From NCBI GenBank assembly GCA_021816625.1, contig JAKAXM010000006.1:1-64000 (forward strand): DNA of 64,000 bases, read 5' to 3'. Shown piece after piece: positions 58,709 through 64,000 of the stretch (its first letter is position 1; every line of letters begins with the position of its first letter). Both the position numbers and the translations under genes were made by a program. This DNA is from Pseudomonadota bacterium (GTDB lineage: Bacteria > Pseudomonadota > Gammaproteobacteria > Acidiferrobacterales > Acidiferrobacteraceae). Under the pieces are notes generated by a model, which saw only the letters and a program-made list of their open reading frames with translations, was not told the origin of the DNA and did no database searches.

Positions 58709-59533
58709 ATGAGCGAGACCGTAGAAGGACTGCCCCAACACGCCCGTGAGCGCCTCCAGGGCCTGCGGGACACCAGCCGTCGGGGCGGGATTTTCACATC
58801 GGATTTTTCCGTAAACGAATTCCTGATGGTCGGCGAGGCCGGTTTCGAACCCCTGGGGCTTGTGGTCGGGTCCTGCATCTACCACACCGGCATCCAATAC
58901 GCAGGCTGGGCACGGAACCAGGAGATGGCGGTCCTGTCACAAGCTATGTACGAGGCACGCGAACTCGCCATGACGCGCATGGAACAAGAGGCGCAGTCCT
59001 TGTCCGCCGATGGCGTCGTGGGCGTGCGCCTCGAGGTCAAGCGCATGGACTGGGACAAGGACATCCTGGAGTTCCTGGCCATAGGGACGGCCATCGCCCA
59101 CGCGAAGGGCCACCCAGGTTTCAAGGGGCCGGCAGGCAAGCCCTTCACCTCTGACCTGTCGGGACAGGATCTGTGGATGCTATTGCAATCGGGATACCGC
59201 CCGCTGGCCTTGGTCATGGGGTCCTGCGTCTATCACGTTGCGCACCAGGGAATGTTCCAGTCTCTTGGTAACGTCGGACGCAACGTCGAGATGCCGCTCT
59301 TTACACAAGCCCTCTACGACGCCCGCGAGCTCGCCATGGAGCGGATGCAGCAGGAAGCCAAGGAGGCGGGCGCCGAGGGCGTGGTAGCCATGCAGCTCCA
59401 CGAGGGCTCCCACAACTGGCAACCGCACGTGATCGAATTCTTTGCGATCGGGACCGCCGTGAAACCAATCGAGGATGCAGCCATCATCCCCGAGCGCCTG
59501 GTTCCGCAGATCGTCATCCCCGTAAACGATTAG
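58709..59533 (+). CDS. Tandem YbjQ-like protein B
   Basis: A 274-residue paralogue of the preceding protein with two clear YbjQ-like copies. Copy one: PLGLVVGSCIYHTGIQYAGW, RMEQEAQSLSADGVVGVRLE, EFLAIGTAI. Copy two: PLALVMGSCVYHVAHQG, RMQQEAKEAGAEGVVAMQLH, EFFAIGTAV. ATG at 58709 is better spaced from GAGGTC than the GTG at 58703. pspA starts 11 bases after the stop. The layout suggests a complex with the PspA-type coat protein. Confidence 0.75.
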   Translation: MSETVEGLPQHARERLQGLRDTSRRGGIFTSDFSVNEFLMVGEAGFEPLGLVVGSCIYHTGIQYAGWARNQEMAVLSQAMYEARELAMTRMEQEAQSLSADGVVGVRLEVKRMDWDKDILEFLAIGTAIAHAKGHPGFKGPAGKPFTSDLSGQDLWMLLQSGYRPLALVMGSCVYHVAHQGMFQSLGNVGRNVEMPLFTQALYDARELAMERMQQEAKEAGAEGVVAMQLHEGSHNWQPHVIEFFAIGTAVKPIEDAAIIPERLVPQIVIPVND

Positions 59534-59544
59534 GGAGGTAGTCC

Positions 59545-60249
59545 ATGAGTCTCTTAAAGCGTGCCACGGAAATCATAGAGGCCAAATTCAATAAGCTCAT
59601 GAATGCGGCGGAGGACCCCAACGAGACCTTGGATCTGTCCTACGAAAAGATGCTCGCGGGACTTCAGGAGACCCGCCGGCACCTCGCAGATGTAGTGACC
59701 GAACAAAAGGTCCTGGAACAACAGATGGAGGCGGCTAAATCCGAGATCGCTCGCCATGAGGCCGACGCGAAGCTTGCCCTGGGCGCCAATCGCGAGGACC
59801 TGGCGCGCGCCGCGCTGACCCAAAAGCAAACGGCTACCGTGAAGCTCGCCTCGCTGACCGAGGCCCGCGACCACATTGCCGCCCAAGCGCAGAAGCTCGT
59901 CGAATACGAGCACAAGTTTCAAGACCGCATCGACGCCTTCCGGACACAAAAAGAGGTCCTAAAGAGCGAGTACGGCAGCGCCCAGGCCCAGGTCAAGGTC
60001 AACGAGTCGATGTCCGGGCTTAGCGAAAAGCTGGGCGGCATAGGCGAGAGCGTCCGCCGCGCCCAGGATAAGACCGCTCAGATGCAGGCGCGCGCCCAGG
60101 CGGTCGACACCTTGGCCGAGAGCGGCGTCCTAGACGATGGCGACGAGCGTTCGCAAGCCGAGCGGGAGCTTGAGCGGCTACGGTCAGGCAGCGCCGTCGA
60201 CGCGGAGCTTGCGCGCCTAAAGAACGAGGTCGCGGGAAGCAAAAAGTAA
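59545..60249 (+). CDS. PspA/IM30-family coiled-coil protein
   Basis: A 234-residue, almost fully helical protein: MSLLKRATEIIEAKFNKLMN, then AEDPNETLDLSYEKM and long coiled coils with LGANREDLARAALTQKQTAT. Family members form ESCRT-III-like coats that stabilise the inner membrane under stress. The DPxETLD near residue 23 is a family mark. GGGAGGTAGTCC precedes the ATG. There are no pspB, pspC or pspF genes; the partners here are the two YbjQ-like proteins. Confidence 0.88.
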   Translation: MSLLKRATEIIEAKFNKLMNAAEDPNETLDLSYEKMLAGLQETRRHLADVVTEQKVLEQQMEAAKSEIARHEADAKLALGANREDLARAALTQKQTATVKLASLTEARDHIAAQAQKLVEYEHKFQDRIDAFRTQKEVLKSEYGSAQAQVKVNESMSGLSEKLGGIGESVRRAQDKTAQMQARAQAVDTLAESGVLDDGDERSQAERELERLRSGSAVDAELARLKNEVAGSKK

Positions 60250-60500
60250 GGCCGGGGTTTTGGGATACCGCGGAACCTGTTCACCCCCATTGATGCCGGC
60301 GGCTCGGTGGCGGGACCGGGTCCTGATGAGCCCATCGCCATCGTTAGCGGACAGGACCGGGCATTATTGAGGTGATGGTGGCTAGTCCCGAAGGCCGTTG
60401 GGGTCGTGTGGGTATCACCGACGTCACGGGCCGTGGAAGCAAGGCCGCCTTGCGGACGATTCATCGGGGATTTTCTACCACTAGGCTCAAGTTGCGAGCC

Positions 60501-60971
60501 TTAGCCCTCGGCTCCCGCGTCTTGTGGGGCGATGAGCCGAAACCTGTATCCGTGACGCTCGAAGCCCAGGGCCTCGTAGAACATGTGAGCCCGTTGCGGC
60601 TTTAGGTTCGAGGAAAGGACAGCCTTATAACCGCGTTTTTGAGCCGCTACCTGAAGCGCATAGCGCACCATCATCTTCCCCACGTCCCGCCCCCGCCATC
60701 CTGGATCAACCGCGACATACTCAATGACTGCAGAGCAAGCGTTCCTATGGGCCAAGTTATCCATGATGAGCCGGGCGAAGGGGCCCGCTATACGCCCTTC
60801 GCTGACCGCGACATAAACCTTATAGTCTGGGTAACGCGCGGTCCGGTCGAAGACGTGCTGGGCCTGAACCAAGGTGAGCACCTCGCCGTCGTCTAGGTCA
60901 GGCTGCGCATACAAGCGGGGCACCTCGGAAAGATCCGCCTTAGACGCTAGCCCACAGAACGTCTCGCTCAT
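60501..60971 (-). CDS. GNAT-family N-acetyltransferase
   Basis: 156 residues. Acetyl-CoA-binding motif A reads VIEYVAVDPGWRGRDVGKMM (~85-104) and motif B reads HMFYEALGFERHGYRFRL. Substrate unknown. The ATG overlaps the stop of the flavin-reductase gene upstream (ATGA), so the two are coupled. The stretch between it and pspA (60250-60500) holds nothing I recognise apart from weak inverted repeats near 60325-60360. Confidence 0.82.
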   Translation of the reverse strand: MSETFCGLASKADLSEVPRLYAQPDLDDGEVLTLVQAQHVFDRTARYPDYKVYVAVSEGRIAGPFARLIMDNLAHRNACSAVIEYVAVDPGWRGRDVGKMMVRYALQVAAQKRGYKAVLSSNLKPQRAHMFYEALGFERHGYRFRLIAPQDAGAEG

Positions 60972-61630
60972 GAATTACCCCGTGCTATCAAAGCCCCATG
61001 CGACGCACAGAGGCGCGGGATTGTCCGCTCGCTGTGCGCGAACATCGTGTGGCCCATCATTCCTTGCTCAACTGCAAACACGGGTTTCTTTTCCTGAGCA
61101 AGCACGGCAGACTGAATAGCCTTTTTTAATGAGAGCAGCGCCGCAAGCAAGGCAGGCTTGATGTCGGGATGTTGAATGATGTCGTCTTCGCCAAGGCCCG
61201 AACCGAGTATAGGAACCGTGATGCATGCCTCGTCGACAAGGCGCGCCGACATGGTAGAGACGGTTTCGCGCAAGGCGGCTTGCGCATGCGTTGCGCGTGG
61301 CGACGCATTCAGAAAGACCACTGGTTTGTTCACAAACGTTTCGTTACCGACCATCCAATCCAACGCATTTTTCAGCGCGGCCGTGACGCCGCGTGCGTAT
61401 TCTGGGCTTGCAATAAGTAGCGCGTCAGAGGCCAGGATGTGTTCACGGAGAACGCGAACAGCTGCCGGTTCTGGCGCCCCAATGTCGGGATTGAATAGAG
61501 GCAGGTCGCCGAGACCGCGATAGAATGCTACTTCGATTCCGGCCGGCGCAACGCGTGTTACGGCGCGAAGCAAGGTTGTATGGAGCGATGCTTGCCGGAG
61601 GCGACCCGATATGGCTAGGACTTTCCTGAT
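60968..61630 (-). CDS. NADPH-dependent FMN reductase family protein, start unclear
   Basis: About 221 residues of flavodoxin-like NAD(P)H:FMN reductase: KVLAISGRLRQASLHTTLLR (FMN-phosphate loop), then ALLIASPEYARGVTAALKNA and LDWMVGNETFVNKPVVFLNA. The conserved N-terminus begins at 61627, but in that frame the codons before it are ATC, AAC and TAG, with no ATG, GTG or TTG. The only nearby ATG (61641) is in another frame and meets a stop after eight codons. Either one base has been lost near 61631-61640, or initiation is at ATC or an internal TTG (61573) without the FMN loop. It may be a recent pseudogene. Confidence 0.65.
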   Translation of the reverse strand: MRKVLAISGRLRQASLHTTLLRAVTRVAPAGIEVAFYRGLGDLPLFNPDIGAPEPAAVRVLREHILASDALLIASPEYARGVTAALKNALDWMVGNETFVNKPVVFLNASPRATHAQAALRETVSTMSARLVDEACITVPILGSGLGEDDIIQHPDIKPALLAALLSLKKAIQSAVLAQEKKPVFAVEQGMMGHTMFAHSERTIPRLCASHGALIARGNS

Positions 61631-61633
61631 GTT

Positions 61634-61939
61634 CTACGCATGGATTAAACGGCTGGCGCGCCTTCGCGCCCTGCTCGGATTGTGGATGAAAGTACCTGCC
61701 GGATATTCGTGTACGTCATCGTTAAACACGCCAGATGCCATGGAGACGGTTTGAGAACGCGGGAAATGTGTATCGCACTTCGCGAACTGGGCGGTAGCGT
61801 CAATGTCAAGAACTTGCGCTTTCGTTACTTTCGACTGTGGCCATAAGGATGCGCTTACGAATACCGGGATAGATTGCCGGTGCAGGAATATGTGGCCAGT
61901 GGGTTGAAACCGCGCCCTCAAGCTTACTGGCCATCGCAT
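61634..61939 (-). pseudogene. Cupin (ChrR-like) gene remnant
   Basis: The end of this minus-strand stretch encodes GVFNDDVHEYPAGTFIHNPS, close to the GVFsDe..dYPAGTyvRNPpG of ChrR-type cupins, preceded by a shortened version of the first half. The metal-binding His/Glu of the usual HxHxGGEE segment are missing and the C-terminal strand is gone. I read it as a decaying copy. The rest of 61634-62106 holds nothing else recognisable. Confidence 0.45.
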
Positions 61940-62106
61940 ATGTTTGGCTGATGCAACATAACCATGCGAATAGAGACTCCTGGGGCCGGGCGCTTCTTAA
62001 TAGGAAGACGGGCCATCTCTATCCCTCCCCCTCCCCCGGTGGGACTACCCTTCTCAAGCTGCTGACTTTATTGTTCTGCCACAACCGGGGCAGTGGTCAG
62101 AGGGCG

Positions 62107-63936
62107 CTATTCCACGGTGACCGATTTGGCGAGATTGCGCGGCTGATCGATGTCAGCGCCCTTGGAGACCGCGACGTGGTAGGCGAGGAGCTGAAGTAAG
62201 ACGGTATAGATGATGGGCGCAAGCAGATCATCGGTCGGGGGTACGGTGATGACGTGCGTCTGCGCGTCTTCTCGGATGCCATTGGCGCCGTCGGCGAAGA
62301 CGAAGAGCTCGCCGCCGCGGGCGCGCACTTCCTGGAGATTGGAATGGAGCTTCTCTAAGAGTTCGTTGTTTGGTGCGACTGCCACTACCGGCATGTCCGA
62401 ATCGACAAGTGCCAAGGGCCCATGTTTCAACTCGCCAGCCGGATAGGCCTCGGCATGGATGTAGGAGATCTCCTTGAGCTTCAAGGCCCCCTCCATGGCC
62501 ACCGGGTACTGCGTGCCCCGCCCCAGGAACAAGGCGTGCTGCTTGTTCGCAAAATACGGGACCCAGGCCTGCACGGCGGCGTCGAGGGCAAGCACCTGCT
62601 CGATCTGGGTGGGTAGACTGCGCAGGAGGTTCACGAGCTGGGCCTCGCCCGCGGGACCTAGGCCACGATGACGCCCCAGTACCGCCACCAACAAGAGCAA
62701 GGCGACCAGCTGGGTCGTGAAGGCCTTGGTGGAGGCGACCCCGATCTCGGGACCGGCCTGGGTCATCAAGACGAGCTCGGAGGCGCGTACGAGCGAACTC
62801 TCCGGGGCATTGCAGATCGACAGGGTGTGGGCAAGCCCGAGCTGCCGGGCGTAGGCCAAAGCGGCCAGGGTGTCTGCGGTCTCGCCGGATTGCGATAACG
62901 TCACGAACAAGGTGTTAGGCGCGAGGCGCGGCTTGCGGTAACGGAACTCGCTTGCGACCTCGACGGCGCACGGAAGCCCTGCGAGCCCCTCGAGCCAGTA
63001 GCGACCGACGAGACCGGCGTGGTAGCTCGTGCCACAAGCAACGATCTGGACAGCCTCGATCTGGGCAAAGATAACGGCGGCGGTATGACCAAAGGCCTCT
63101 TCATAGACGTTGTGGAGCCCAATCCGGTTTTCCAGGGTATCGGCAATGGCCCGTGGCTGCTCGTGGATCTCCTTTAACATGTAGTGGCGGTATTCGCCGC
63201 GGGCTACGGCATCGGCCGACATCTCGCTTTGCTTGATGGGCCGCTCGACTTGCTCGCCCTCGGCATTGTAGATGGTGACCGCCTCGCGGGTGATATCGGC
63301 GACGTCGCCCTCCTCGAGGAACATGAAGCGTTGGGTGACCGGTAACAAGGCGGCGACGTCGGAGGCGATAAAATGCTCCCCGATACCGATACCGATGACG
63401 AGCGGGCTGCCCCGGCGCGCGGCAACCAGCCTATCGGGTTCCTGATTGGTAATGACGCCGAGCGCATAGGCCCCGCGCAGACTGCCGAGGGCCGCACGCA
63501 CCGCCTGGAGCAGATCGCCGGTCTCGGCGAGCCGGCGGTAGATCTCGTGGACGATGACCTCGGTGTCGGTCTCGGAGGTGAACTCGTAGCCCAACTGCAT
63601 CTGGGCGCGGCGCAAGGCCTCGTGGTTCTCGATGATACCGTTATGGACGAGCGCCACGGTCTTGCGGCAGATATGCGGATGGGCGTTCTCGGTCGCCGGA
63701 CGGCCATGCGTGGCCCAGCGCGTATGGGCGATGCCGGTCCCGCCCGCAAGCCCCACGTCGAGACGGGCCTCGAGCTCACGGACTTTGCCGACCGAACGGG
63801 TACGGGCGATACAGCGGCCCTTATCGATGACCGCAACACCGGCCGAATCGTAACCGCGGTATTCGAGGCGCTTTAGGCCTTCGATCAGGATCGGGACCAC
63901 GTTGCGTTGCGCGACTGCCCCTACGATTCCACACAT
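62107..63936 (-). CDS. glmS: Glutamine:fructose-6-phosphate aminotransferase
   Basis: A 609-residue enzyme making glucosamine-6-phosphate for cell-wall synthesis. The N-terminal nucleophile is Cys2 (MCGIVGAVAQRNVVPILIEG), with HTRWATHG and HNGIIENHEAL in the glutaminase domain. Two SIS domains follow (ACGTSYHAGLVGRYWLE; SQSGETADTLAALAYA; FLGRGTQYPVAMEGALKLKE), and the end DQPRNLAKSVTVE is the conserved C-terminus. AAGGAG lies about 10 bases before the ATG. It follows glmU by 31 bases, the usual pair. No glmS riboswitch is seen in this short gap. Confidence 0.97.
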   Translation of the reverse strand: MCGIVGAVAQRNVVPILIEGLKRLEYRGYDSAGVAVIDKGRCIARTRSVGKVRELEARLDVGLAGGTGIAHTRWATHGRPATENAHPHICRKTVALVHNGIIENHEALRRAQMQLGYEFTSETDTEVIVHEIYRRLAETGDLLQAVRAALGSLRGAYALGVITNQEPDRLVAARRGSPLVIGIGIGEHFIASDVAALLPVTQRFMFLEEGDVADITREAVTIYNAEGEQVERPIKQSEMSADAVARGEYRHYMLKEIHEQPRAIADTLENRIGLHNVYEEAFGHTAAVIFAQIEAVQIVACGTSYHAGLVGRYWLEGLAGLPCAVEVASEFRYRKPRLAPNTLFVTLSQSGETADTLAALAYARQLGLAHTLSICNAPESSLVRASELVLMTQAGPEIGVASTKAFTTQLVALLLLVAVLGRHRGLGPAGEAQLVNLLRSLPTQIEQVLALDAAVQAWVPYFANKQHALFLGRGTQYPVAMEGALKLKEISYIHAEAYPAGELKHGPLALVDSDMPVVAVAPNNELLEKLHSNLQEVRARGGELFVFADGANGIREDAQTHVITVPPTDDLLAPIIYTVLLQLLAYHVAVSKGADIDQPRNLAKSVTVE

Positions 63937-63967
63937 AAATCCAGCGCTCCTTGACGCGCGCGGCCCG

Positions 63968-64000
63968 CTATTTCTCGGGACGCCGCCAACCGCTCACCGT
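63968..64000 (-). CDS. glmU: GlmU C-terminal end (partial, runs off the window)
   Basis: The last ten codons on the minus strand read TVSGWRRPEK then TAG. This fits the GWxRP(x)K ending of GlmU, the bifunctional N-acetylglucosamine-1-phosphate uridyltransferase/acetyltransferase, and its usual place upstream of glmS. The fragment is very short, so identification leans on gene order. Confidence 0.65.
   Translation of the reverse strand, partial: TVSGWRRPEK

Noticed and set aside
63937-63967. glmS riboswitch-ribozyme upstream of glmS
   Set aside because: Only 31 bases separate the glmU stop from glmS, far too short for the ribozyme, which is also mainly a Gram-positive feature.
1-64000. CRISPR arrays, rRNA genes and complete tRNA genes
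   Set aside because: I saw no regularly spaced repeats of CRISPR type and no rRNA. The only tRNA-like sequence is the 3' fragment at 3477-3511.

Overview
The window looks like chromosome from a GC-rich, chemolithotrophic gammaproteobacterium, probably an acidophilic sulfur oxidiser of the Acidiferrobacter type. The core genes (glmU/glmS, polA/engB, mpl, thrB, rnd, prmB, malic enzyme) are proteobacterial. An apparently complete sulfur oxygenase reductase next to a sulfide:quinone oxidoreductase-like gene points to elemental sulfur as an energy source. The genus is my inference from gene content, not a database match.

Left end (1-5.0 kb), accessory DNA: a type I methyltransferase (hsdM) remnant cut by a collapsed IS21-family element, a MazEF-type toxin-antitoxin pair, then a Phd/VapC-type pair lying between two 220-bp direct repeats. 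The second repeat runs into the 3' end of a tRNA, which I read as the attachment scar of an integrated element whose body lies to the left. A complete-looking IS630-family element follows. From 5.3 kb the DNA looks chromosomal: dinB, a diguanylate cyclase with a decayed EAL domain, three periplasmic binding proteins with no transporter, a phosphoketolase-like enzyme with a four-carbon acid-sugar kinase, a GH15 glycosidase, rpmE, malic enzyme, a malate dehydrogenase-like protein lacking its catalytic residues, prmB and a small lipoprotein.

The centre (21.2-33.2 kb) is the most striking part: a minus-strand fatty-acid beta-oxidation operon of four genes with 4-base stop/start overlaps. Its first gene encodes one ~2331-residue protein joining an ETF:quinone oxidoreductase, a degenerate acyl-CoA dehydrogenase-like block, a canonical acyl-CoA dehydrogenase, an ETF-beta-like domain and an ETF-alpha domain. 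The whole route from acyl-CoA to quinone would sit on one polypeptide. Thiolase, FadB-like and acyl-CoA synthetase genes follow. Divergent from it is the sor-sqr-DUF1641 sulfur operon.

The right half (36.8-64 kb) holds a SAM methyltransferase, an AsmA-like protein, an isolated coupling-protein/relaxase pair, a small membrane protein, dsbA with an acetolactate synthase, a stand-alone cNMP-binding protein, mpl, rnd-engB, a strong small-RNA candidate between engB and polA, polA and a LOG-family gene whose start codons overlap head to head, thrB, a membrane protein, uvrD with a degenerate GGDEF gene, a four-gene PspA/YbjQ envelope-stress-like cluster, a decaying acetyltransferase/flavin reductase/cupin locus, glmS and the last codons of glmU.
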